This document shows positions 1 to 10,900 of a stretch of 15,815 nt of DNA, piece by piece. The stretch comes from Omnitrophica bacterium RIFCSPLOWO2_01_FULL_45_10b (GTDB taxonomy: Bacteria; Omnitrophota; Omnitrophia; Omnitrophales; Danuiimicrobiaceae). The position numbers and the translations under genes are program-made. The notes beneath the pieces were generated by a model. It saw only the letters and a program-made list of their open reading frames with translations, did not search any database and had not been told where the DNA came from. How positions within the stretch are numbered: the stretch's first letter is position 1; each line of letters opens with the position of its first letter. The DNA is taken from NCBI GenBank assembly GCA_001804205.1, contig MHFM01000017.1, positions 5,832 to 21,646 of the forward strand, written 5' to 3'.

Positions 1-1510
1 TAATTTCATCGCCTTCTTTTAAAATGGCAATGGGCCCGCGGTCAACCGCTTCCGGGGCCACATGGCCCGCCATTAATCCGTGCGTTGCGCCAGAGAATCT
101 TCCGTCGGTGAGAAGCGCTACCGATTCACCGAGGCCTTCTCCAACAATCGCTGCGGTGACACCCAGCATTTCGCGCATGCCGGGGCCGCCTTTCGGCCCT
201 TCATATCGAATGACAACCACATCGCCTGATTTTATTTTTCGGTTTTTCACCGCATCAAAAGCGTCTTCTTCACAATTGAACACTCGGGCAGGGCCTTTGA
301 ATGTAAGACGTTTTTCACCGGCCACTTTCAACACACATCCTTCAGGCGCTAAATTTCCTTTCAAAATTACAAGGCCGCCCGTTGGTTTCAGCGGATCATT
401 AAGAGAGCGAATGACTTTTTGGCCTGCGGTTTCTTTTGCTGATCGAGCTTCTTCGCCAATGGTTTTGCCCGTTGCGGTCATCGCATCCGCGCGGAGAATT
501 TTGGAATCCAAAAGCCTTTTCATGAGAAGCCGAACGCCGCCGGCTTCATAAAGATCGGTGGCCACAAATCGTCCCCCGGGTTTTAAATCTCCCAAAAGCG
601 GAGTTTTGGCGCTGATTTTATCGAAATCATCGATCGAAAGCTTAATTCCCATCTCATGAGCAATGGCGAGAAGATGCAACACAGAGTTTGTCGAACCGCC
701 GGTCATGCAAACGGCCGCAATCGCGTTTTCAAGTGACTCGCGCGTAATAATGCTTGATGGCCGAATGTCTTTTTTAAGGAGTTCCATCACCAGTTTTCCC
801 GCTTCGATACACGCCTCATCTTTTTTAGAATCCATCGCGGGGATATCGTTCATTCCCATCGGGGAAATTCCAAGCGCAGCAAAAGCCGTGGCCATTGTAT
901 TCGCCGTAAATTGCCCTCCGCAGGCCCCGGCCGCAGGGCAGGCATGATCTTCCAAATCATGGAGTTGATCGGCGGTCATTTTTCCGGACGTAAATTTTCC
1001 GACCCCTTCAAATACATCTTGAATGGTAACGTCTTTGCCTTGAAATTTTCCGGGTGCGGTGGAGCCGCCATAAATCATGAGGCTTGGAACATTAATTCGG
1101 CAAAGCGCCATCACCGTTCCGGGAATGGTTTTATCGCATCCTGAGATGGCGATGAGCGCATCAAAATAATGGCCGCGTGCAACAAGTTCAATCGAATCGG
1201 CAACAACTTCGCGGCTTACAAGAGAAGTTTTCATGCCTTCCGTTCCCATGGTAATTCCATCGGAAATAGCAATGGTATTGAATTCAATCGGAGTTCCACC
1301 GGCTTCCCGCACGCCTTGCTTTATTTTTTCCGAGAGCCGCCTTAAATGGAAATTGCACGGCATGGTCTCGATCCAAGTGTTGGCAATGCCAACCATTGGA
1401 CGGTAGATTTCTTTATCCGTAAGCCCCATCGATTTCATCATGGCGCGCGCCGGAGCACGCGAAGGGCCTTCAGTAATGATAGAACTGCGTTTGTTTAGTT
1501 TGTCTGTCAT
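1..1510 (-). CDS. ilvD: Dihydroxy-acid dehydratase, C-terminus cut by window edge
   Basis: IlvD dehydrates 2,3-dihydroxy-isovalerate or 2,3-dihydroxy-3-methylvalerate to the 2-oxo acid, the third common step of valine and isoleucine synthesis, in the cytoplasm. The frame begins with ATG at 1510-1508 (MTDKLNKRSSIITEGPSRAP) and runs without a stop to base 1, giving about 503 residues; the family usually has 555-560, so about 55 C-terminal residues lie outside. Three cysteines sit where the family holds its Fe-S cluster ligands: C52 (ETMPCN), C125 (SGCDKTIPG) and C197 (CPAAGACGGQFTANTM). K127 in the CDKT motif matches the conserved Mg-binding carbamylated lysine region, and S473 in TDGRFSG matches the proposed catalytic base. 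A Shine-Dalgarno AGGGA lies about 9 nt before the ATG. The gene is divergent from the giant gene. No frameshift is visible; I am confident of the assignment. Confidence 0.97.
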   Translation of the reverse strand, partial: MTDKLNKRSSIITEGPSRAPARAMMKSMGLTDKEIYRPMVGIANTWIETMPCNFHLRRLSEKIKQGVREAGGTPIEFNTIAISDGITMGTEGMKTSLVSREVVADSIELVARGHYFDALIAISGCDKTIPGTVMALCRINVPSLMIYGGSTAPGKFQGKDVTIQDVFEGVGKFTSGKMTADQLHDLEDHACPAAGACGGQFTANTMATAFAALGISPMGMNDIPAMDSKKDEACIEAGKLVMELLKKDIRPSSIITRESLENAIAAVCMTGGSTNSVLHLLAIAHEMGIKLSIDDFDKISAKTPLLGDLKPGGRFVATDLYEAGGVRLLMKRLLDSKILRADAMTATGKTIGEEARSAKETAGQKVIRSLNDPLKPTGGLVILKGNLAPEGCVLKVAGEKRLTFKGPARVFNCEEDAFDAVKNRKIKSGDVVVIRYEGPKGGPGMREMLGVTAAIVGEGLGESVALLTDGRFSGATHGLMAGHVAPEAVDRGPIAILKEGDEI

Positions 1511-1523
1511 TTAATTAATTCCC

Positions 1524-1610
1524 TGTCATTCCCGCGAAAGCGGGAATCTAAAGTTTGAGAATTGAGTTCCTATTTATTTGTCGGAGATCCCCGCCTACGC
1601 GGGGATGACA
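1524..1610. repeat. REPIN-like paired-hairpin element in the ilvD 5' leader
   Basis: This 87 bp element starts TGTCATTCCCGCG and ends CGCGGGGATGACA, so its ends form a terminal inverted repeat. It contains two hairpins: 1528-1547 (8 bp stem ATTCCCGC, GAAA loop) and 1587-1606 (8 bp stem ATCCCCGC, CTAC loop). A shorter relative lies in inverted orientation inside the giant gene at 2919-2978. Paired facing hairpins are the hallmark of REPINs, the non-autonomous REP elements moved by RAYT transposases in other bacteria; no transposase is visible here. The element lies between the candidate ilvD promoter and the ilvD start, so it would be transcribed as part of that leader. Confidence 0.85.
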
Positions 1611-1628
1611 CATTTGCAAAGAGGGGGT

Positions 1629-1659
1629 ATTGTAGCATAAGTTTAGATGAGATATGCAA
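1629..1659 (-). promoter_or_regulatory. Candidate sigma-70 promoter for ilvD
   Basis: On the minus strand TTGCAT (1659-1654) is followed after 19 bp by TACAAT (1634-1629). The -10 box is good but the spacing is two bases longer than ideal. Transcription would start near 1622 and run through the hairpin element into ilvD. The support is sequence resemblance only. Confidence 0.35.
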
Positions 1660-1709
1660 GTCTTTTGTTTGAAGCAGGTTACAGCTAAAAAATAAATGGC
1701 CTTCTTGCC

Positions 1710-1738
1710 TTGAAATACACCTAATCGTCGGGTATAAT
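1710..1738 (+). promoter_or_regulatory. Strong sigma-70-type promoter for the giant gene
   Basis: TTGAAA (1710-1715) and a perfect TATAAT (1733-1738) are separated by exactly 17 bp, the optimal spacing. The expected start site is near 1745, which leaves an untranslated leader of about 140 nt before the giant gene. I see no known riboswitch motif or convincing terminator in that leader. Confidence 0.75.
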
Positions 1739-1791
1739 TTACTCAGTTTTAAAAACCCACCTTTTTAAGGGATGAAATTAAGAGGTAAGCA

Positions 1792-1818
1792 ATGACAGGG
1801 TTGTTCTTTAGTATCTAA
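1792..1818 (+). CDS. Possible leader mini-ORF of 8 codons
   Basis: In the leader of the giant gene, AGAGG (1781-1785) precedes ATG at 1792 by 6 nt, and the frame encodes MTGLFFSI before TAA. It overlaps at both ends with other tiny frames: one of 7 codons ends in TGA at 1793-1795 (ATG at 1772), and another starts with the ATG at 1818-1820 inside TAATG. Such a chain could be an upstream translated leader that affects expression, but it has no run of a single amino acid that would indicate attenuation. It could equally be chance in an AT-rich leader. Confidence 0.2.
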   Translation: MTGLFFSI

Positions 1819-1873
1819 TGCTAATGTTTTAAAAAGTCGTTTTTATATCTTAAATTAATTCAATTCTGTTGCC

Positions 1874-1888
1874 GAGGTGAAATGTTTG
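1874..1888 (+). promoter_or_regulatory. Ribosome binding site that decides the giant-gene start
   Basis: GAGGTGA at 1874-1880 lies 5 nt before an in-frame TTG at 1886, a normal Shine-Dalgarno spacing, so TTG is the preferred start. The GTG at 1877 is in frame too but sits inside the Shine-Dalgarno sequence and would have to use weaker pairing. The nearby ATG at 1882 is out of frame and leads only to a 45-codon frame that ends at 2019. An in-frame stop at 1856-1858 rules out any start further upstream. Confidence 0.6.
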
Positions 1889-1978
1889 AAGGTAAAGAAC
1901 AAAGCGGAGCATCGATTTTGGAAAATCATAGCGGATATTGTCCTTATTTCATTCACAACGACAAGTGTTGTTTGGGCC
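1886..1978 (+). other. N-terminal signal peptide of the giant protein
   Basis: Residues 1-13 carry several Lys and Arg (KVKNKAEHRFWK), residues 14-29 are mainly hydrophobic (IIADIVLISFTTTSVV), and V-W-A at 29-31 followed by SPSSS gives a plausible signal peptidase I site after A31. The aspartate at position 17 weakens the hydrophobic core slightly, so an uncleaved anchor is the alternative. The next part, rich in Ser and Pro, looks like a mature N-terminal linker. Confidence 0.7.
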
Positions 1979-4900
1979 AGTCCGTCATCATCCAAGCTTT
2001 CTCCGCCATCCGATCTTAAAAGTCTTACACTTCCACCCGAACTCGGACGGGTTGATGAAGTATATCTCCCCGATCATTTAAGCCCCGAATCCCCATTTAT
2101 CGTTTATCTTCAGGATGCGCATTCCAATTTAGGCGCTCAGAAAAACATTGCTCAAATTATCCGCTCACTCGGCAAGCCGCTCGCACCGAATGCCATTTTT
2201 GTAGAAGGCGGTTCCGGCGAAGCTGATCTTTCCGAACTCAGATCTTTCCCGGATCAAAAAGCGAAAGAGCGTGCGACGGAGTTTTGGCTTAAACAAGCGG
2301 TGCTTTCCGGCGCCGAACGTGAAGCGATTGTCGGGCCGAAAGAATTTCGCTTTTTCGGAATTGAAGAGCCGTCGCTTTATCAAGCGGATGGAACTTATTT
2401 TCTTGAAACACGCAGTCTTGCCAGGGAATTCCTAGAAACCTTAACGCCTCGCCTTACCCAAAATGAAGAACAGCGCAAGAAAAAATTTAATAAAGACCTA
2501 TTTCGATTTGAAGAACTCACTTCCAAATTTGAATCCAAAAACGAATTAATTCCTCTTGTAAGCCTCATTGCCAATGAAGCCCGCAATCGCCACATCAATC
2601 GCTGGAAATATCTCGAGATTGAAAAATTTATCGGTCTTATCCTTCTTGAAATGGAAGGGGGCAATGCCGAGCGCCTCCTTGAAATTCAAAAGTCACTTGA
2701 CCCCAAAAAACTTTTTGAAGAAATTGGACTTCTTAAGTCAGAGATCAAAGAAGTATTGTTCATTTCCAAGGAAGAACGGGCGCTCGACCGTGAATATCAG
2801 GTTCTCAAAGTCTTGCGTACGATGGTTTCTTTGAAAGCAAAGCCGGTTGATTTCGATTATTTCCTAAATCACCGCGATTTTATTGTGAAATATGCCCGGG
2901 GCATGAATAATCGTCAATTGTCATCCCCGAATGTTTTTATCGGGGATCCATTGGATTCCCGCCTTCGCGGGAATGACAAAGCTGAGACCAAATCCGTTGG
3001 GCAAGGTATTAATTTGCGAGCGCTTGAATCTGCCGAGGCGTTTTATCGCTCGGCCCGTGAGCGTGACCGGGCCATGTTTGAAAATTTAAAACGCGCGATT
3101 GATGAACACGGAATCAAACGCGCGTTTTTAGTGACCGGTGGTTTTCACTCATCCGGCATGACCGCGCAATTGCGCAAGCAGGGCATTCCTTACGTGTTAG
3201 TCACGCCTCAAATTTCAGAAGAAGATAATTTCGAAAATTACGTGGCTCGAATCGCCGGCAAACGCGCCACAATTGAAGATTTTGAATTAAAACACCCGGA
3301 ATTAGCTACTTCATCGGCTTATGCGGCAGAGACGGCACTACTTAATGCAGGCGAACGATCAGTTATTCGCCAATCGTTTGGATTATTGGGGGGACAGATT
3401 AGGAGTGATGGCGGCGTTTCCACTGGTCGATTGCGAAAAGGACAAGAATCACCAGCACAATTATTCCACCTGCGAAAGGCCCTATTGGCATTTCAATTTT
3501 CTCCTTTGCTTGCCTTTGCTTTTTCTGGAATTAACAACCATCCTGATATTAACACGGATGCTATAAAAATCCAAGCGGCAATCCGATACACGAGCGGAAA
3601 TTTAGTGAAAAGTTCAGTTGTAAATACGCTGGATATAAGAAGTGTAAACACATTAAGAAACGTTTGGCTTAGCGCTTTGCGTCGATTGGTCCCAAATAAA
3701 GATTTCATAAGTGGAAATACGATAACATTAGGGTTATCAATAAGTCAAGAAATAAATGATAAATTATCAACTAACCGCGGCCGTGCGGAGCTGCGCGAAA
3801 ATAAGCGTACAGCGTACAGCGTAGAGCGTACAGCGCCGTACGCAGTACACCGTACGCAGAACGAAAACCACCGTGCCGAACTGCGGAGTGATAAGCCTGC
3901 CTCGCCAACTCGCCTCGCTTCGCGTATGAGCAGGTGGTACCCGCCAGTTAGGTATATTTTTTATCCCTTGTATAAATTTTTAAGGCGTACTCTTCATATG
4001 AATCAATTTCTTTCAATAGTAGCCACCTATGTAATTTCGGACGCTTTGCATCAAATGATTATCTTTGGCGTCAGCGGGAGCCTGGTCGGTCTGGCAAATT
4101 ATGTCGCCCATGGTTTGATAGCTGTCGGATTATTGAGGGGATATTTAAAGTATATACAAAATTATTTTCGTCAGAAATCTGCACAAAACTTAAAACAATC
4201 CTCGGATATCGGCAAACAATCGCAATCGGACGCCGCGCGGTTGGCGGATAACTCGCGTGCCGAGCTGCGCAACCTTAAAGATAGTGCAAAAGCAGGATTA
4301 GTCGAAGTGCAGCGACAGTCCTCGCGCATTGACTCAAAACGGTCTGACGCGAGGGCCGAACTGCGGAGTCAGCAAACGAAAAAAATAGAAGCCATGATTT
4401 CCTGGCTGAGAGACCAGGCGATGGCGCAGATTTACAGAGGACGGATTCAATGGCCGGTTGTGCGTGAAGTTTATGAAAAAGGTCAAATACGCTTGTCCCA
4501 GATTCAAGACAAAAAAGTCAGAAAGTTTATGATTTTTCTAAGAGAAAACGGGCTTAACGACATTGTTTTGGTGGGAGGCCCAGCTCGAAATATTTTTCTT
4601 GCAACGCCTTCCGGCGATCTGGACGTGATTCCAATAATCCGACTGACTTTTGAAGAAAGACAAAGGCTTGCCGCTGACCGGACGGTAATCGAAGAACGAA
4701 TTGCGAGTGAGTCTGAGAGAATTCTGAGAAGGCTCGCCGAAAAACTCAATGCCGATCCGAATGATTTACTGAATCCTGACATCAAGGCCGTGCGCTTTGA
4801 GGGGATGCCTGTCCATTTTATCGGCCCAGCGGAGTTTCATACGCCTGACGGTAAAAAGGTTTTGATGCGCAGGCTGTTTGCGGATGCAGAAGCTTTTGAC

Positions 4901-7900
4901 GTTGTTTCTAGCGGCAGTATGCCGACTTTGTTTCTTATCGGGTTTGATGCCTCGGGCAAAATTTATTCCCGCTATGCCCTGGAAGATTTTTTAAAAAGAA
5001 CAATCACTGTGCAGTTTCCCGCCAAAGGCCATTTACAATTACTTGGTGCCCTCCGCACACTTGCCTTGAAACATCAAACTGGTTTTGCGTTAGAACCAGT
5101 CCTAAATGAACTCATTCAAGAAGCAGTCGATCTCGCAAGAAATGGGAACTATTCCGCCAAACACAGCGTCCTTGAGCATTGGATTCAAAAAGTCGTACAG
5201 ACAGCGAAGGACCCGGTCCGTGCCCGTAAGGAAATGGAAACACTCGGGATCTTTGAGGCTGTGAAAAAAGTCCGGCCATTCACGGAAGGGGTTTATCTCA
5301 CGCGCTCCGAAATCCGAAGTGAAAATGTCTTCAGTGAAAATATCTTTGAAGCGGCAGATCAGTTCAACGAAATTTTTATCCACACATTGTTTCAACCCAT
5401 GGTTTCCACTGCCTTATTTACCATTGCGGCTATTACCATTGTGGCTACCCAAATCGCCTGGGTGATCCGTACTTGGTACTCTGCGTATAGCTCATTCCGG
5501 CATTTCTGGGAAGAAGGAAATGACTCGTTTTTGGAGAACGTAAAGATGGGCCTTAAGGTTATCTGGTTCCCGATTTGGGCTCTTGCCCTCACCCTTTTAG
5601 TCTTTGCTGTACTGACATTCGGAATGTCAATTGTTATGATACTAGTAGCGGCTTTTCATTTTACTTCCGCAGACTGGATCTTCGTCGGTTTGATTGCGGG
5701 CATTTTTACATTCGCCTCAGTGCTTTGGGTCTCCGGAGCGTTCGTCTTTCAAGTTTATAAAACCATTGGCGAGTATCGGTCTCATAAAAATGAAACCATG
5801 AAAAAATTAAAAGAAAAACATCCCTCAATTGCGCGGGAAGAAGATTACGAAAATTTGTTTTTCCCCATTGAGAATACTTACAAACACTACAAACACCATA
5901 AGAAGACACCCACACCCGCTCAAATTTATACGTATATTGAGGAAATAGTTCGTTTAGGCGTCCCCCAATCCGACTTGATTCAACTTCAGGAAATTCTTAT
6001 CAAGGGCGGTTCCATCTTATTGACTCTGGATCTTGCCGTTTTTCTTCTGAGAAAGGGGCTTCTGAAACCGGCGGAAGCGGTGCAAAAGACAAAAGAGATA
6101 TTTGAATTTAGCACACCCTTTACCACGGATGTGATGAACTTGCTGAAGGCGAGCATTGAGAAAGCGGAGATCGGGATGGGGAATTTGACCGATGCCGGCA
6201 AAGCCATTCAAACTGCGCTCAGCAGGATTTTTATTCGCTCAGCATCTGGTTACCGCTCTTCTGATTTTTTCGACCCGCCTCCACCGGAAGAGCTTGCAGC
6301 TAAAAAAAATGTGACGGAGACCCTTCTCAAAAGGAGCATGGATGAAAACAGAAAGATTGATATCCAACGGTTGAAGCTGCTTGCCGCCATTCAGTCTCAG
6401 ATAAAGCAGCCGGATGGACTGGCTGCGATCGACCATCTGGGCCAGGATTTGCTTCAGCGGTTTGTTCCTGAGTTGGACGCCATTGCCAAGGTTGCCGGTG
6501 GAAACACCGTTCAAAGTGTCGGAGTTGCTAATGAACTCCTGAGAGCCGGGCTGATTCAAAGCACCCGTTTTCAAACGGCCGGGATCTTTTTCGGAAAAGT
6601 TCTACTGAAAAATATTTCCGGTGATTTCGATTTCATTAAGAATACGATCATCGAAAGAAAGACACCCGCTGAATTTCTTTTAACCGAGTATCAGGACAAG
6701 GACTGGACAGCAGAGGATTCGCGAGCTTACCGATTGTACATCAGCGGCGGTTATTCTGAAGGCGTCGTAACGCTGGAGCAGTTTCAGGACGCCATGGCAC
6801 GAATCAAAACACTTTATCAGCAGATTAAATCCTCGCAGGGCGGCCAGGCGGGTATTCTTGTGGAAGCCATGGAAAAGTTCAGCAAGGCGGGGTCGAGAAG
6901 ATTAAAGGCCCTGGAAACATACGTTTCCATAGCAGACATCATCATGAACGCAGTGGCTCAGGTTATTCCGAGGATGGAGACTTATTACGAAACCGTATAC
7001 ATTTCGAATAATTACGGACAGGACAGCTCTGAGGAGAAAAGAACGAAAGACAACGATCTCTATTTAAGCACGACCTCAAAAATTCTTGCCGACCTGAGGG
7101 AGGATTTCACCCGATTAACACTCTCCAATTTGGCCGACTCGGCAAGTATCAAAGGATTGCTTTTGCAGAGTGAAAAAAAACTCAGGGATTCAGGGGTTCT
7201 AATCCTTAATTCTCTGAAATGGGTGCCTGTTACTGACGAAGACAAGGCCGCCTTTTATTTTGCTTCGGGGCACCAGGCGGACATTATTACTCTTGGAGAT
7301 GCTGCGATCCCGACGCTGATTCTATTCATTAATAACACCGACAACAGTGTGCGTGATTTTGCCCTTCAAGCCTTGGGGAGCATCGCTATCGCCAAAGACT
7401 CACCGTTATCGGATGCCCATTGGAAGCAAATCATCTCGAAGGCAAACTCGGCGGCGATTGCTTTTCTCATCACCCAATATCCCCAGACCATGAATCAGAA
7501 TTCGGAATGGCTGCTTCCTGTTTATGAAACGATTAATGATATTGAGCAAGGTTCAAAGAAACAAGTGCGTTCGGAGATGAGAATCGATTCCAAAAAAACA
7601 TACGAAAGCATTGACCGCTATCTGGCGGCTGCGGTTCCAAACCGGAATCCGGAGGAAATCGCAAAAGAATATAAAGAAATCCATGTCTTACATAAACTGG
7701 TTGAAAACGATCTTCCGGCGGTGCTCGATGCGCTCACTTCTCTGGGCAAGTCTTCCATGAAACTGGTTCTGGCCATTTGGCGAGAAGCCACCGAGATTCC
7801 ACCCCAGGACCGTGAGAAACATCTCAAGGCCATGTACGATCCTGTACAAAAATATATGGCGCACTACGTTCCGGATAAAAATCCTGAAAAAGTTAGTAAA

Positions 7901-10900
7901 GAATCCTCCGAGATTCTTTCATTTTTCAATATTGTCCATGACAACTTGGGGTCGGTTCTTAGTGCCACAATTGCTTTGTCAAAGCCTGCCAAAACGTTTA
8001 AGCCCTTACGGGCTGTTTTGCCTATCAACAATCCTTTGACACGGATCATTCGCCTGATGGGTGAGCAACAGAGCGGTCAGATTGAAGGATATCAGGACAT
8101 TGTGCAAAAGATCACTCAGACGGGCAATTTCGATCTGTTCTTCGGCATCGTAGTGGATATTGCGAGAAAGCGGCAGAGGAACGCTCCTCAAGAGGTGGCG
8201 GGTTTTTTGGAAATCCTTAAAAATACCAAGGAGCTGAACCAGTGGTCGCAGGACAATTGGATGAACTTTCAAGGACAGATTCAGCATTATTACGAGAATG
8301 GTTTTAAAGTCATTACTTTTTCCTTATTTGATTATTTCCGGAAACACGAGAATGATGCCGAGAGTCTTGTGAAGATGCGGGAGGATATTTCGCGCGAATT
8401 GCAGAATATCGCGTGGGGCGGCTTCAATGGGATCTCCGAGGAGTTTAAAAAACGATATGGGCTGTCAACCAAGGACGAGGTCGGTTTGCTCGCGAAGTAT
8501 ATGCCAATTGCAAACTTTTCTCTGGATCTTTACACACCTGAATATGAAAAAATAAAAGTAGCTCTGGCGAAGCGCGGAAGGAACTGGAATGATGAAGTGG
8601 ACGACAAACTCCGAGCCCTTTTTCATACAAAGGGATCACGAAGTATGGTGGTCTACGATCCGAAGCCGCAGGACAAATTTGATCATGAGGCGCTGCATCA
8701 ACGCCTTGCTGGATATGCTTCAGAAGCCATTGTGGAAGTCCCCTTGGCTCTTCGTGAGCATCTTGCGACCCCCACCCCGGAAAACGCTGAGATGCTCCGG
8801 CAAGCGATCGCCGCTTTCGTTTTTTCCAATAGCCAGCTGGACAGGCAGTTTTACAAGGACATTCCAGGCGATGCCGCGAATCTTTTTAAATGGATTACGC
8901 GTTGGCAGTCTTTTTTTGGAGATTCCTTCAAGCACGATGCTGACGTACCGCTTCGAAAAGCCGTTCATAAGGCCGTGTCCGACTTGCCGGCTGCGAAGGC
9001 TTACTTGGTGATGCAACGTTACCACCTGCCGGCTTTGATGGAGCTGAAAGACAGAACCTTTCGTGAAGATAAAGACATGAGCGCTGTGATTGCGGATGAC
9101 AAGCTTTCCCCGCTAGAAAAACAAAACGAGCTGGCGGAGATCTTCAAAAAGAAATGGCTCGTTACGATCAAAAAGGAAGGCCTCTCGAGCGAAAACGAAT
9201 ATAAAAAATGGATTGATGTCGAGATCGACGATTTGTCACGTCGTCTTCGCAGAAAAGGAGGGGAGAAAAATAAGGCGCTCAGCTTGAGTCAGGAACAAAT
9301 TCGGAATCTCGCCAGAAATGCTCTGCTTCAGGCAAGAAAAGAGATGTGGAATGAAATCCGGGATCTGATGGATGAAGACCGACAAAGGGTCAAGCTAGAG
9401 TCTGCGGTTACAAAAGAGATTCTTTCCATTTTCTCCGAGGATGTTGCACAAATAGAAAAAGAGCTCCGCGGGTTTTCCGTTGTTGAGAAAGAAACCACAG
9501 AAAAATTCTATGTTGGGTTCTTCGACGATCTTCTTCACCTGATGGGTTTCATGATGACAACCGTCTGTACCTGGACCGAAAGGCATGAGCAGGTCGCCAA
9601 CACCGGTTTCCACTTCGCTAAGATAGCGCTCAAAAACGCTCAAGGGAGGATTTTAGGGTTGAGTCAGGTCCAGCTTTTAAAAACTGATATTGAAGGTACG
9701 ATGCGCAAAGCAAGCGCGAAAGGCTGGAGAGTATTGGCCCTTCCGGGCATCAATCTTGCGGGGAATATTGATATGGAACAGGAACGCGCCATGCTTGCGA
9801 TTCTTGAGGCGGCCCAACGGCTGGCTGCGGATGCAGGGCTGGAAGGCGCTGTGATTCCGGTCAATTCCACAATCCATTCGAACGGGGGCATGGAGAGACA
9901 GTTTATTCAGACTCTTGTGAAAAGGGGATGGCTCAAAGAAGTGAAGCTGGCGGAGACCATCCGGCTCTCCAAGAGTTATTCCTATGATTCTGTTTATCTT
10001 GTGGCGATTCCGGCCGACGCACATGTGTTGCAACCCGCTTCGGGTGGGGAACTAAAAGAGCGTGAAGATAAGGAATCCGAAAGAATGGAGAAAGAGAAAG
10101 CCCTCTCTTTCGGCGATTATCTGGGAGATATTATCTATGAAGAGCCGGTGACGTTCCAGACAGCGGAAATGGTGAAGGCTCAGGTGGATTTGATCCTCTC
10201 GCGGATGCCAAAGAGTTTTATCGGCAATATCCGGATGAATGCCCTGAGTCAGAATCAGGTCTTCCGGCTCCGGATCGATGAGGCTGTGGCACAAAGCCGG
10301 GTGAACAAGAGTTCCGAAGAAATCGAGCTGACCCTAGGAAGGGACATTCTCTATGCTCCCGGCAAGGTCGAATCAATCGGACTCAGCGAAATGGTTGCGG
10401 AAATGTTAACCGCCTATTTTCTGGCGGATTATAACACCCTGAAAGATAAAGTGCGTTTGAATGAAAACGCCTACTTCAAAATTGAAAACATCAAGACCCT
10501 TCTCCTGTATAGGAACTATTTGGAGCGCTATTACAAGGTCATTCATCATCTGGTTTGGAATCCTGCAAAGTATCTGGATGAAAAAGACGCCACAGAACGA
10601 ACCAGGATTATAGATGGTTTACGCGCCAATCTAGATGCTTTTACGGAAGGATGGCAAAATCTGAATCAGTGGAATATTTTTCTTAATATTATGGACGATG
10701 CAGACCCAGATTTCCTTTTCATTAACTATATTCACCTGTTGCATCGTAGCGGGCGCTTGTCTGAACAACAGGTCATTGAGTTGATCCGGAAGATCGCGGG
10801 CCTCAACATCTCCGAGCATGTGAGCATCGCAGGCCTGCGCAATTTTACCAAGGAATTCATTTTGACAGGGAAGGCCAGACTCAAGATCGGGGAAACTGTG

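Noticed and set aside
24..551. Plus-strand 175-codon frame opposite ilvD
   Set aside because: It is a shadow of the ilvD coding strand; the minus-strand product matches the whole dehydratase family motif set.
1831..1860. AT-rich inverted repeat (TAAAAAGTCGTTTTTAT) as a terminator before the giant gene
   Set aside because: The stem is only A-T pairs and there is no GC core or clean T-run after it; it would not be stable enough.
1882..2019. ATG-initiated 45-codon frame at the start of the giant gene
   Set aside because: It is out of phase with the long frame, the Shine-Dalgarno GAGGTGA lies only 1 nt away, and it lacks any signal or motif. The in-frame TTG gives a proper signal peptide.
3493..3708. 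A 71-codon minus-strand frame with hydrophobic segments, present again at 11647-11862
   Set aside because: Its conservation is explained by the R1/R2 DNA duplication on the plus strand, which is coding throughout. No Shine-Dalgarno or promoter supports it.
3804..3862. Possible CRISPR-like or integron attC-like array
   Set aside because: Units are only 7 bp with no spacers, and no integrase or cas gene is in the window. The hairpins are simple inverted repeats within an open coding frame.
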